A stretch of DNA of 64,000 bases from the NCBI GenBank assembly GCA_024235675.1, contig JACKLZ010000002.1, forward strand, positions 186,001 to 250,000. The letters are read 5' to 3'. The stretch comes from Zoogloeaceae bacterium (GTDB taxonomy: Bacteria; Pseudomonadota; Gammaproteobacteria; Burkholderiales; Rhodocyclaceae). The first letter of the stretch is position 1, and every line of letters starts with the position of its first letter. Positions 42,161-52,573 of the stretch are shown one piece after another. The translations under genes and the position numbers were made by a program. Under the pieces are notes generated by a model. The model was not told the DNA's origin and ran no database searches. It was given only the letters and a program-made list of their open reading frames with translations.

Positions 42161-42384
42161 TTAGCGCCTCCGCGTTCAAAAACCGAAAGAATCACAAAAA
42201 CAACTCCAATTAATGCAAGCGCTACAGAAGAGGCCGGCTTGCCAAAAGCACCTTGCAAATGCCACAACAACAAGCCAAGAAATCTAGAATTTGGACTTGC
42301 ATAAGAGACAATAAAGTAATCAACGAAAGCCATTACCATGAACCCAACCCCAAAGACCATTACCCCTTTTGCAGTGCTACTCAT
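42157..42384 (-). CDS. Small two-helix membrane protein coupled to the RTX gene
   Basis: Not a recognised family. The 75-residue protein has two hydrophobic helices (about 7-27 and 52-68) joined by a polar loop (SPNSRFLGLLLWHLQGAFGKPASS). Its TGA stop overlaps the RTX start, so both are translated together. Its position between hlyD and the RTX gene suggests an accessory or self-protection role, but this is inference. Base composition here (41.7-42.4 kb) is AT-richer than in the flanking secretion genes. Confidence 0.7.
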   Translation of the reverse strand: MSSTAKGVMVFGVGFMVMAFVDYFIVSYASPNSRFLGLLLWHLQGAFGKPASSVALALIGVVFVILSVFERGGAK

Positions 42385-42435
42385 AGATGCTCTCCTACTT
42401 AAATACTTTCGGATAAATCGAACAATCAGCAGCGA

Positions 42436-43851
42436 TTACCGCTCCCCCAAACTCTCATCAATTGTCGTCATCACCGGACTCAAGAAATACTCAATCACCC
42501 GCCGCTCGCCGGTCTTGATCTCGGCGGTGATCGCCATGCCCGGCGTGAGATTCACGATGCGCTCGTCGACCTTGAGCGTGCTGCGTTCGAGCTTGAGCCG
42601 GGCGGGGAAGACGAGGCCGCGCTGTTCGTTGTCGACGGCGTCGTTGGAGACGAAGGTGACCTGGGCGGGGATGGTGCCGTAGCGGGTGAAGGGGAAGGTT
42701 TCGATTTTGACCTCCGCCGTCTGGCCGGCCTGGACGAAGCCGACATCTTTGTTTTCCAGCACGGCTTCGACTTCGGCGGCGTAGTCGCTGGGGACGATGA
42801 CCAACAGCGGTTGGGCTTCGGTGACCACGCCGCCTTTTGTGTGGATGGCCAGTTGTTGCACGGTGCCAGCGACCGGGGCGGTGAGGTGCATGAGGCGGGA
42901 TTTGTTTTCGGTCTTGGCCACTTCGGCGGTGAGGCTGGCCACTTGTTGTTTGGCTTCGGCCAGCTCGCTGGTGACGGTGCGCAGGTATTCGGCTTGCCAG
43001 GCGTCGCGGGCGCCTTTGGCCTGGGCGATGGTTTGCGCGAGCTCGGCGGCCTTGGCGCGTTGGTAGGCGAGATCTCGTTCGGTTTCGATGCGGGCTTGTT
43101 GTTGTTCGAGGTAGGCGTGGCGGGAGACGAAGGCTTTGTCGACCAGGCCTTTGTAGTCCTGCTCGCGTTGTTGGTGGATGGGCAGCGTGGCTTCGAGCTT
43201 GGCGACGAGTTGGTCGGTGGCGTGTTGTTCGGCGCGAGCGCGGGCGTGTTCGGATTCGAGCGCGGCGAGGCGGGTGCGGTATTCGGCCACCTGGCGCACG
43301 AGCAGGTTGGCTTCGGCGGCGTGGCGCGTGGGCGGGATGCCGTCCATGGCCGGCAGCGTGGGCGGGCGATTACCATCGAGCACGGTGAGCAGCGCCTCGG
43401 CGCGGGCGGCGCGCAGGCGGGCGGTGGTCCAGGCTTCTTTGGCCTGGGTGTCGGCGGCGCCGGCGTCGGTGGGGTCGAGTTCGACGAGCAGATCGCCGGC
43501 CTGGACGGCTTGCCCGTCGGTGACGTGAATGGCACGCACCACGGCGGTGTCGAGCGGCTGGATGATCTGCGCGCGGGTGCTGGGGATGATCTTGCCGGTG
43601 GCGACAGCGACGGTGTCGATCCGCCCGAAGGTGGCCCACGCGAGCGCGATGAGGAATGCGCTCATCAGGGTCCACAGGATGACGCGCGGCAGCGGGTTGG
43701 GCGGCGAGTCTTGCAGTTCGAGCGCGGCGGGCAGGAACTCGCGCTCCAGCGCGCCGCGTTTGGGCGGGGTCATTTGGCGGCGGGCTTGCCAGGCGGCGGC
43801 GAAGACGCGGCGGTATTTGCCGAGCAGGTCGAGGGTGGCGTGGGTGGTCAT
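42436..43851 (-). CDS. Type I secretion periplasmic adaptor, HlyD family
   Basis: Membrane fusion protein of the T1SS, 471 residues. Order: cytoplasmic N-terminus, one membrane helix (ILWTLMSAFLIALAWATFG, about 60-80), biotinyl-lipoyl half-motif (VVRAIHVTDGQAVQAGDLLVELD), long coiled coil (about 120-300), second lipoyl half (LTAPVAGTVQQLAIHTKGGVV), and a beta-barrel end. The start at 43851 follows family length; the open frame upstream covers a REP pair and part of the RAYT region. It works with the ABC exporter at 44.6-46.7 kb; no TolC-like gene is in the window. Confidence 0.92.
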   Translation of the reverse strand: MTTHATLDLLGKYRRVFAAAWQARRQMTPPKRGALEREFLPAALELQDSPPNPLPRVILWTLMSAFLIALAWATFGRIDTVAVATGKIIPSTRAQIIQPLDTAVVRAIHVTDGQAVQAGDLLVELDPTDAGAADTQAKEAWTTARLRAARAEALLTVLDGNRPPTLPAMDGIPPTRHAAEANLLVRQVAEYRTRLAALESEHARARAEQHATDQLVAKLEATLPIHQQREQDYKGLVDKAFVSRHAYLEQQQARIETERDLAYQRAKAAELAQTIAQAKGARDAWQAEYLRTVTSELAEAKQQVASLTAEVAKTENKSRLMHLTAPVAGTVQQLAIHTKGGVVTEAQPLLVIVPSDYAAEVEAVLENKDVGFVQAGQTAEVKIETFPFTRYGTIPAQVTFVSNDAVDNEQRGLVFPARLKLERSTLKVDERIVNLTPGMAITAEIKTGERRVIEYFLSPVMTTIDESLGER

Positions 43852-43879
43852 GGAGCGGGGGCTTCGTTGGGCCGGGGGT

Positions 43880-43931
43880 GGCGGGTTGAAACCCGCCCTA
43901 CGGTGGGCCGTGGGGTCGGATTCATCCGACC
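43880..43931. repeat. REP pair between hlyD and the RAYT gene
   Basis: GGCGGGTTGAAACCCGCC followed by CTAC (43880-43901) and an inverted partner tagged GTGGGG with arms GGTCGGAT/ATCCGACC (43910-43931). It lies 11 bases downstream of the RAYT stop. Confidence 0.85.
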
Positions 43932-43942
43932 ATGGACATTGC

Positions 43943-44392
43943 TCAGAGCCATGCTGCGTCCCAATGTGGATATTGTCCAATCTTCTCGACCAGCCCAGCA
44001 CGCAACGGATTCGCGACGATGTACCGGGCGATGGTTTGGACGTCTTCGTCGCGCCGCACGGCGTGGTCATGGTAGGCGCGTTGCCACAGCGGGCCGGTGG
44101 CGCGGCGATGGCGGTTGAGGCGGCGGGCGCTGCGGCCTTTGAAGTCGTGGATCAGTCGCGCCAACGGGGTCTGCGCTCCGAGTATGAACAACCAGTGGAG
44201 GTGATCGGGCATGAGCACCCAGGCGCGCGTGTCGGTTTGGGCGGCCGCGTCGCAGCGGCGTATTTCGCGGATGGCGAGCCGGGCGCAGGCAAAATCGGCG
44301 AACACGGGTTTGCGGCCGGCGGTCACGACGGTGACGTGATAGGCGTAGCCGGCGAGGGAGCAGCGGCCGCGGCGCAGGGCGTCGTAGGTCAT
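43943..44392 (-). mobile_element. REP-associated tyrosine transposase (RAYT)
   Basis: A 149-residue Y1 transposase of the TnpA-REP/IS200-like type. The HUH metal motif is His64 and His66 in MPDHLHWLF, and the catalytic Tyr is Tyr124 in ARYIVANPLRAGLV. The frame is full-length. RAYTs are single-copy domesticated transposases that act on REP palindromes carrying a GTAG-type tag; such palindromes flank this gene on both sides (2 on the hlyD side, 4 on the hlyB side) and recur across the window. It is inserted between the hlyD and hlyB genes on their strand. Confidence 0.9.
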
Positions 44393-44417
44393 GGGGTTTG
44401 CGTTCCGTGAGGGGGTT

Positions 44418-44571
44418 GGCGGGATGAATCCCGCCCTACAAAAGGCGTCGTCGCCGTGCGTTGTGGGGCCGGATTCATCCGGCCTACGGTGGTGGCAACG
44501 GTGTGGCGGGTTGAAACCCGCCCTACGAGGTACGGCCCATTGGCGCTTTGTAGGGCCGGATTCATCCGGCC
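44418..44571. repeat. Four-palindrome REP cluster between the RAYT and ABC exporter genes
   Basis: Palindromes at 44418-44439 (GGCGGGATGAATCCCGCC), 44463-44487 (GGCCGGATTCATCCGGCC), 44505-44526 (GGCGGGTTGAAACCCGCC) and 44550-44571 (GGCCGGATTCATCCGGCC), in alternating orientation and tagged GTAGGG or GTGGGG (or the complement). This is the densest REP cluster in the window. Confidence 0.9.
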
Positions 44572-44602
44572 GGCAATGGTCGAGATCAGCACATTCACCC
44601 CC

Positions 44603-46741
<2,139 letters not shown>

Positions 46742-47012
46742 GCTGACCTCTTTGCTTGTTGTTATGTATCGCCTGCCACCATGCAGGAGGGGCGAGAGTA
46801 CCCGCTGAAGTATGTCGTTGCAATAACGCAAAAGGCATAGTCGTGGATTGCCAGGCGATGTTGGCGGGTTCAAACCCGCCCTACGGCGCTGAGAGATTTC
46901 GCTGCGGCGGGCCTTCGTAGGGCCGGATTCATCCGGCCATCGATGCGAGCCAAGCTGAGGATGGCGACAGGCCCGTAGCCCCGAAAAGCCCGCGACTTAC
47001 GCTCAGTCAAAC
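46742..47012. other. Promoter-proximal region of the exporter with a REP pair
   Basis: No gene seen. Palindromes lie at 46863-46884 (GGCGGGTTCAAACCCGCC then CTAC) and 46917-46938 (GTAGGG-tagged GGCCGGATTCATCCGGCC). The AT-richer stretch 46750-46850 probably holds the promoter of the type I secretion genes; no operator was recognised. Confidence 0.6.
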
Positions 47013-47042
47013 AAAAAGGGGCGGCAAACACCTTGCCACCCC
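47013..47042 (-). terminator. Rho-independent terminator of the LysE-type gene
   Basis: On the minus strand GGGGTGGCAA and TTGCCGCCCC form a stem around GGTGT, followed directly by TTTTT. It lies about 30 bases past the stop of the exporter gene at 47070. Confidence 0.88.
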
Positions 47043-47069
47043 TTCCCCATCAAACAATACCGAGCGCAA

Positions 47070-47684
47070 TCAATGCCGCGACGTCGCCGCCAGTGCCGCG
47101 CCAGCCGTCACAAACAAGCCGCCAAACACCCGGTTCTGAATGCATTGCGCCCGAGCATCGGCCAACCACGGACGAAAGCGGGTGGCGAGCAGGGAGTAGC
47201 AGGACATGACGAGGATGTCGACGCATACCGTGGTTGCCGCAAGAATGACGAACTGCAACCACTGATTGCCGGCGGGGTCAATAAACTGCGGTACCAGCGC
47301 GGCCATGAAGATGATGGCTTTCGGATTGGTGAGATTGATCAGAACGGCGGTCCGAAACAGGTGCTTGACCTCGATCGCGGTGGTCGTTGATACCGGCTCG
47401 CCGGCGCTGCGCCATTTCTGAATACCGAGCCAGATCAGATAGCCCGCGCCGCAGATTTTCAGGGCGAGAAAAGCCGTGGCCGATGTGGCCAGCACCGCAC
47501 CCAGACCGGCCGCGACAATGGCCAGCTGGATCACCAGCGCTACCTGCAGCCCGGCGATGGACTGGAGCGACACGCGGTAGCCGTAGCGCAGGCCGACGCT
47601 CATGCTGACGACCGCGCCCGGCCCCGGCGTGACCGAGATGATGATCGATGCGACCAGAAAGGCCAGCCAGACGTGCCATGCCAT
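47070..47684 (-). CDS. LysE/RhtB family amino acid exporter
   Basis: A 204-residue inner-membrane exporter with about six helices. The N-terminal family motif VTPGPGAVVSMSVGLRYG and the central LINLTNPKAIIFMAALVPQF are clear. Start 47684 (MAWHVWLAFL) has GGAGCAG upstream and matches family length; the frame runs further up toward the divergent GST gene. Substrate cannot be named. A second member of the family is encoded nearby at 48396 on the other strand. Confidence 0.87.
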   Translation of the reverse strand: MAWHVWLAFLVASIIISVTPGPGAVVSMSVGLRYGYRVSLQSIAGLQVALVIQLAIVAAGLGAVLATSATAFLALKICGAGYLIWLGIQKWRSAGEPVSTTTAIEVKHLFRTAVLINLTNPKAIIFMAALVPQFIDPAGNQWLQFVILAATTVCVDILVMSCYSLLATRFRPWLADARAQCIQNRVFGGLFVTAGAALAATSRH

Positions 47685-47763
47685 GAATGCTGCTCCGAAA
47701 TAATTCAGTTGCCGAAGTGTCGGCGCACCCTCAACAATGCCGTGAAGCTCAACGGAGAACAAG

Positions 47764-48399
47764 ATGCTGACGATCTACGGTTGCCCAAACTCTCGCTCGC
47801 TGCGCGCTGTCTGGGCGCTTGAAGAAGCGGGGGCCGAGTACGACTACGTGTTTATCAATCTATTCAAAGGCGCCGGACGCGCGCCGGATTTTCTGGCCAT
47901 CAACCCCGGCGGCAAGGTGCCCGCGTTACGGTTGGGCGACGGCAGCATTGTCACCGAGACCGGCGCGATCGCGCTGTGGGCGGCCGAGCATTTTCCTGCC
48001 TCCGGCCTGTTGCCGGCCGATGCAACCGAGCGGGCGCAGGCTTACCGGTGGTTGTGCTTCGGCCTGACCGAGCTGGATCAAGCGCTGTGGACCATCGCCA
48101 AGCACCGTTTTGCGTTGCCTGAAAAACACCGCGTGCCGGCCATTGAAGACACGGCGCGCTGGGAGTTCGAAAAGGCCGCCGCCCTGCTCTCGGCTCGACT
48201 GGGAGACACCCCGTGGCTGGCGGGCGAACACTTCAGCATTGCCGACATCATCGCCAGCCACTGCCTGGCATGGGCCAAATCGGCCAGACTGTCTCTGGAG
48301 GGTGCGACGCTGCCGGCCTATCTTGAGCGCTGCATGACGCGACCGGCGGCGCAGCGCGCGGTAGCGCGCGAAGCCGCAGCAAAGGAGAAAACCACATGA
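47764..48399 (+). CDS. Glutathione S-transferase family protein
   Basis: A 211-residue cytosolic GST with the thioredoxin-like domain start YGCPNSRSLRAVWALEEAG (Ser in the glutathione-activating region), NPGGKVPALRLGDGSIVTETGAI, and the C-terminal ADIIASHCLAW motif. GGAGAA lies 6 bases before the ATG. It is divergent from the lysE-type gene at 47684, and its stop overlaps the next gene (ATGA), so it is co-translated with a second LysE-type exporter. It is not closely similar to the GST at 30.4 kb. Confidence 0.88.
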   Translation: MLTIYGCPNSRSLRAVWALEEAGAEYDYVFINLFKGAGRAPDFLAINPGGKVPALRLGDGSIVTETGAIALWAAEHFPASGLLPADATERAQAYRWLCFGLTELDQALWTIAKHRFALPEKHRVPAIEDTARWEFEKAAALLSARLGDTPWLAGEHFSIADIIASHCLAWAKSARLSLEGATLPAYLERCMTRPAAQRAVAREAAAKEKTT

Positions 48400-49013
48400 C
48401 ACCCGCCACCGCCCTGGCCCTGGCGGGCGCCGTTTTTGTTCTGGCGGTCACGCCCGGCCCGGCCGTCGCCAGCATCACCGCGCGCACGCTTGGCGCCGGT
48501 CTGGGCGCGGCGCTGTGGCATGTGGCCGGCATCGCGATGGGCGACATCGTGCTCATCGCACTGGCCTGCCTGGGCATGAGCACGCTGGCGCAACACTACG
48601 GCGAGGTGTTTCTGGCGGTGAAATGGATCGGCGCGGCCTATCTGATCTGGCTCGGCATTGGCGCCTTTCGCAGCGACGACACACCGCCGGCCGAATTGCC
48701 TGCCCGCCCGCCGACCGGTCACCACAAGGACGCGCTGGCCGGTTTGCTGACCACGCTTGGCAACCCGAAGCCAATCCTGTTTTACGCGGCGTTTTTGCCG
48801 ACCTTTGTGGATCTGGCCAACATCACCGCCGTCGACTTTGTTCTGGTGTGTGTCATCGCCTGCTCGATGGTCTTCATCGTGCTGGCCGGCTATGCCCTGT
48901 TGGCTGCGCGGGCGCGCCGCTTGTTGTGCGACCGCCGCACGGTGCGCACCATGAACCGGGCCTCAGGCGCGGTGCTGATCGGCACCGGCGTCATCATTGC
49001 CAACCGAAGCTAG
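48396..49013 (+). CDS. LysE/RhtB family exporter
   Basis: A 205-residue membrane exporter of the same family as 47070-47684 but in the opposite direction. Motifs: VTPGPAVASITARTLGAG at the start and TTLGNPKPILFYAAFLPTFVD in the centre. Four-base overlap with the GST gene implies coupling. Its 3' end overlaps the convergent hydrolase gene by 51 bases, an unusually long antisense overlap. Confidence 0.86.
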   Translation: MTPATALALAGAVFVLAVTPGPAVASITARTLGAGLGAALWHVAGIAMGDIVLIALACLGMSTLAQHYGEVFLAVKWIGAAYLIWLGIGAFRSDDTPPAELPARPPTGHHKDALAGLLTTLGNPKPILFYAAFLPTFVDLANITAVDFVLVCVIACSMVFIVLAGYALLAARARRLLCDRRTVRTMNRASGAVLIGTGVIIANRS

Positions 49014-49814
49014 GGGCGGTCCGGCCGGTGGCTCATTCGACACGCAAGGCGCACCCCAGACGACGTTTTGATAGTCAAACCCACCTTCGATCGTCGGTTT
49101 GATGATCGCAAAATAGGGCGAGATGTCGAAGTCTCGCGGGGTGAACAGACTATGGTGGCGCACCCGCAGCACCTCGGTTTCGCAGGTGTTGCAATGCGCC
49201 GGATCGCCAGGGCGCGATGGCCGGGTGTACACGGCGGGCAGAATCGGATACCCAATGCTCTGGAAGGCCTGCGCGATCAATGTGGAACAGATCGCGCGCG
49301 TCGGCTCGCCACTGCCCATTGACAGCAAGTCGCGCCGAAAACGCGTCGGCACCGGGGGCGTCGGCAGCAAATAGCGCACCAGGTCAAAGATGTTCTTGAG
49401 GTCGTACTGGTGGCCGATACGCGCCACCGCGAAGGCGATCAGCGCCTGCCGATCTTCGTCCGACAGCGCCACCGGGCGGCAGATGCGGGTGTGCATGCCA
49501 TCGTATTTCGACAGCGGCGCCACCACGACGCCATGCTCGGTGTCCGCCTCGATCAGCAAGGGAGAATCACCGCCCTGGCCCGACACCACGCCGGAGCCGA
49601 TGTACAGCGCTGCATGCGACCAGGTGGACTGAGTGAGGTACTTGATCGCTGCGCTGATGCGCCGATTGCCCTCGACCAGCAAGATGTCGCCCGGCAAGAG
49701 CGTTTGCTGCAAACGCTCGGCGGTGTGGGTTGCCAGCGGGGTGTAGCTGGGCAACTCGGCATTGAGATACCCCGCCAGCCATCTGCCAACCCCACGCAAG
49801 ATCCGGTTTGCCAT
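48963..49814 (-). CDS. YiiX/YebB-like NlpC/P60-fold cysteine hydrolase
   Basis: A 283-residue protein of the permuted papain-like YiiX/YebB group. The catalytic set appears intact: His67 in STWSHAALYIG and Cys176 in RAICSTLIAQAF, with PGDILLVEGNRRIS preceding the His as in the family. These enzymes act on lipids or cell-wall amides; substrate unknown here. An N-terminal amphipathic stretch may associate with the membrane. The 3' end overlaps the convergent exporter gene. Confidence 0.75.
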   Translation of the reverse strand: MANRILRGVGRWLAGYLNAELPSYTPLATHTAERLQQTLLPGDILLVEGNRRISAAIKYLTQSTWSHAALYIGSGVVSGQGGDSPLLIEADTEHGVVVAPLSKYDGMHTRICRPVALSDEDRQALIAFAVARIGHQYDLKNIFDLVRYLLPTPPVPTRFRRDLLSMGSGEPTRAICSTLIAQAFQSIGYPILPAVYTRPSRPGDPAHCNTCETEVLRVRHHSLFTPRDFDISPYFAIIKPTIEGGFDYQNVVWGAPCVSNEPPAGPPLASVGNDDAGADQHRA

Positions 49815-49858
49815 CGACCCCCCTTCTGCTCAGGCACACGCGGTCACATTACAACGGA

Positions 49859-50263
49859 TCACACCACCCTGACGAACGCCGACGCGCCGATGCGGCGGCG
49901 TCGCCCGGCGTGTCGCACCACCCGCAATCGACGGCGAATCGCGGGTTGAGCGAGCGCTGCGGTCACCGGCAGGCGCAAACCACCTCGCCAGCGCGCCAGC
50001 GGCAACGCCCCTTCATGCTGTCGCACCCATAGCTGACGATGCATCACCGCCATCAACACGGCCTGCACCGCCATCGCCACCCCGGCAACGACAAACAGCA
50101 CCCAGGCCTGGCTCTCTGCCAGCGCGGGATGCAACACATCGCCAAAGATCGCGATCAGCAAGGCGACCAGAAAATTGAGTGCGGCCACCAGACCGGCGGC
50201 GGCGATGGCCAGGGGCCAGAGTCTCTCCAGCGTGGCTTTGGACGGCTGTTCAGTGGGTGGCAT
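49859..50263 (-). CDS. Small membrane protein of unknown function
   Basis: A 134-residue protein I do not recognise. It has two hydrophobic helices (about 17-41 and 52-72) followed by a strongly basic tail (RRRLRVVRHAGRRRRIG). Start 50263 (MPPTEQPS) avoids an upstream extension with no coding character. It is 44 bases upstream of the hydrolase gene on the same strand. The tail could be a partly frameshifted end, so confidence is modest. Confidence 0.5.
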   Translation of the reverse strand: MPPTEQPSKATLERLWPLAIAAAGLVAALNFLVALLIAIFGDVLHPALAESQAWVLFVVAGVAMAVQAVLMAVMHRQLWVRQHEGALPLARWRGGLRLPVTAALAQPAIRRRLRVVRHAGRRRRIGASAFVRVV

Positions 50264-50371
50264 GGGCCTGCTCCACGATGATCGCTCGGTCTTTGTCAGA
50301 GGCCACCCCGGGCGGTAGGTTCCCGCCGACGCGACAGGCACCCAATCAGTCGCGCGGGGACCCACAGCAAA

Positions 50372-50430
50372 GGTCGGATAAATCCGACCCTACGAAGGGC
50401 GTTGAATGGTAGGGCCGGATTCATCCGGCC
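50372..50430. repeat. REP pair near ilvD
   Basis: GGTCGGATAAATCCGACC then CTAC at 50372-50393, and the inverted GTAGGG-tagged GGCCGGATTCATCCGGCC at 50409-50430. Same family as the clusters at 36.4, 44.5 and 46.9 kb. Confidence 0.85.
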
Positions 50431-50484
50431 GCAGGCGGTCAAACGCGATGTCAATCCAACGCGCCACCAAGCGCCGAAAATAAC

Positions 50485-50507
50485 AAAGCCGCCCGGAGGC
50501 GGCCTTG
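50485..50507 (-). terminator. Terminator of ilvD
   Basis: On the minus strand AAGGCCGCC and GGCGGCTT form a stem around TCCG, followed by TTGTTATTTT. It lies 23 bases past the ilvD stop. Confidence 0.8.
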
Positions 50508-50529
50508 TTGGCGAAGCAAAAAACGCCGA

Positions 50530-52380
50530 TCAGCGCTGGACTTGCGTCACGTCGCGCACCGCGCCGGTGTCGGCACTGGTGGTCAGCGCAGCATAGGCTT
50601 GCAGGGCCGCCGAGACCACGCGCTCACGTCCGACCGGCGTCCAGGCGTCCGCGCCCCTGGCATCCATCGCCGCACGGCGCGCCGCCAGCGTGGCATCGTC
50701 AATCGCCAGTTTGATGCCGCGATTGGGGATGTCGATTTCGATGCTGTCGCCCTCCTCGATCAGGCCGATCGCACCGCCACACGCCGCCTCGGGCGATGCG
50801 TGACCGATCGACAGGCCGGAGGTGCCGCCCGAGAAGCGCCCGTCGGTCAGCAGCGCGCAGGCTTTGCCCAGGCCTTTGGACTTGAGGTAGCTGGTCGGGT
50901 AGAGCATCTCCTGCATGCCCGGCCCGCCTTTGGGGCCTTCGTAGCGAATGACGACCACGTCACCGGCGACAATCTTGTCGGTCAGGATGGCGTGGACCGC
51001 GGCGTCCTGACTCTCGAACACGCGGGCACGCCCGGCGAAGGTCCAGATCGATTCATCGACGCCCGCCGTTTTGACGATGCAGCCCTTCTCGGCGATGTTG
51101 CCGTAGAGCACGGCCAGGCCGCCTTCCTGCGTAAAGGCGTTGGCCTTGTCGCGAATCACGCCGTGGCTGCGATCCATGTCGAGTTCGTTCCAGCGGCGAT
51201 CCTGGCTGAAGGCCACCTGGGTGGGCACCCCGCCTGGCGCTGCGCGGAAGAAGTCAAACACCTTGTTGTCATGCGCCTGCATCACATCCCAGCGCGTCAG
51301 GGCATCCTTGAGCGTTTTGCTGTGCACCGTGTGCGCATTGCTGTGGAGCAGACCGGCGCGGTCGAGCTCGCCGAGAATGCCCATGATCCCGCCGGCGCGA
51401 TGCACGTCTTCGATGTGCACATCCGGCACCGCCGGCGCCACCTTGGACAGACAAGGCACCTTGCGCGAGATGCGATCGATGTCGGCCATGGTGAAGTCGA
51501 CACCGGCCTCGCGCGCCGCGGCCAGCAGGTGCAGCACGGTGTTGGTCGAGCCGCCCATGGCCACGTCGAGGGTGATGGCGTTTTCAAAGGCTTCGAAGGT
51601 GGCGATATTGCGCGGCAGCGCGGTCTCGTCGTCCTGCTCGTAATAGCGACGCGCCAGTTCGACGATCTTTCGACCCGCGGTCAGGAACAACTGCTTGCGG
51701 TCGGCATGGGTGGCCACCACCGTGCCGTTGCCCGGCAGCGACAGGCCCAGCGCCTCGGTGAGGCAGTTCATGGAGTTGGCGGTGAACATGCCGGAGCACG
51801 AACCACAGGTCGGGCACGCGGAGCGCTCGACAGCGGCAACTTCTTCGTCCGACACACTCTCATCGGCGGCCTTGACCATGGCGTCGACCAGATCCAGCGA
51901 GATGACCTTGTTGTCCCACTTGACCTTGCCGGCTTCCATCGGGCCGCCGGAGACAAAGATCACCGGGATGTTGAGGCGCAGCGCGGCCATCAGCATGCCC
52001 GGGGTAATCTTGTCGCAGTTCGAGATGCACACCATGGCGTCGGCGGTGTGGCCATTGACCATGTACTCGACCGAGTCGGCGATCAGGTCGCGCGAGGGCA
52101 GGCTGTAAAGCATGCCGCCGTGGCCCATGGCGATGCCGTCGTCGATGGCGATGGTGTTGAATTCCTTGGCCACGCCGCCGGCGGCTTCAATCTCGCGCGC
52201 CACCAGCTGGCCCATGTCCTTGAGGTGGACATGACCCGGCACGAACTGGGTGAAGCTGTTGACCACCGCAATGATCGGCTTTTCGAAATCGCCATCCTTC
52301 ATGCCGGTCGCCCGCCACAGGGCGCGGGCGCCCGCCATGTTGCGGCCGGCGGTGGAAGTGCGTGAACGGTACTTGGGCAT
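50530..52380 (-). CDS. ilvD: Dihydroxy-acid dehydratase IlvD
   Basis: Fe-S enzyme of valine, isoleucine and leucine synthesis that dehydrates 2,3-dihydroxy-3-methylbutanoate and its homologue. The 616-residue length is normal for the long IlvD type. Cluster cysteines are seen in ISNCDKITPG and CPTCGSCSGMFTANSMNCL; the C-terminal DGRFSGGTSGLSIGHASPEA is conserved. Start 52380 has AGGAGAT 5 bases upstream. It is monocistronic, with a terminator after it. Confidence 0.96.
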   Translation of the reverse strand: MPKYRSRTSTAGRNMAGARALWRATGMKDGDFEKPIIAVVNSFTQFVPGHVHLKDMGQLVAREIEAAGGVAKEFNTIAIDDGIAMGHGGMLYSLPSRDLIADSVEYMVNGHTADAMVCISNCDKITPGMLMAALRLNIPVIFVSGGPMEAGKVKWDNKVISLDLVDAMVKAADESVSDEEVAAVERSACPTCGSCSGMFTANSMNCLTEALGLSLPGNGTVVATHADRKQLFLTAGRKIVELARRYYEQDDETALPRNIATFEAFENAITLDVAMGGSTNTVLHLLAAAREAGVDFTMADIDRISRKVPCLSKVAPAVPDVHIEDVHRAGGIMGILGELDRAGLLHSNAHTVHSKTLKDALTRWDVMQAHDNKVFDFFRAAPGGVPTQVAFSQDRRWNELDMDRSHGVIRDKANAFTQEGGLAVLYGNIAEKGCIVKTAGVDESIWTFAGRARVFESQDAAVHAILTDKIVAGDVVVIRYEGPKGGPGMQEMLYPTSYLKSKGLGKACALLTDGRFSGGTSGLSIGHASPEAACGGAIGLIEEGDSIEIDIPNRGIKLAIDDATLAARRAAMDARGADAWTPVGRERVVSAALQAYAALTTSADTGAVRDVTQVQR

Positions 52381-52573
52381 GGGGTATCTCCTGAAACCTT
52401 GGGCTGCGAGCGTAGCTGTGTATTGTAGCGCGAGGCCGCGATTTTCGGCTGCCCCGCGTCTCACACGGCAAACCCGCGCAAGCAATCCTCATGACATAAT
52501 GCACGGTTGATATCAACTGTGCAGCGCTGCAGGATGACGCTGTAACATCGCTCCACTACACTGTAGCCCCAGC

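Noticed and set aside
42436..44070. Longer HlyD with 73 extra residues
   Set aside because: The extension covers a REP pair and antisense of the RAYT end and has no HlyD character.
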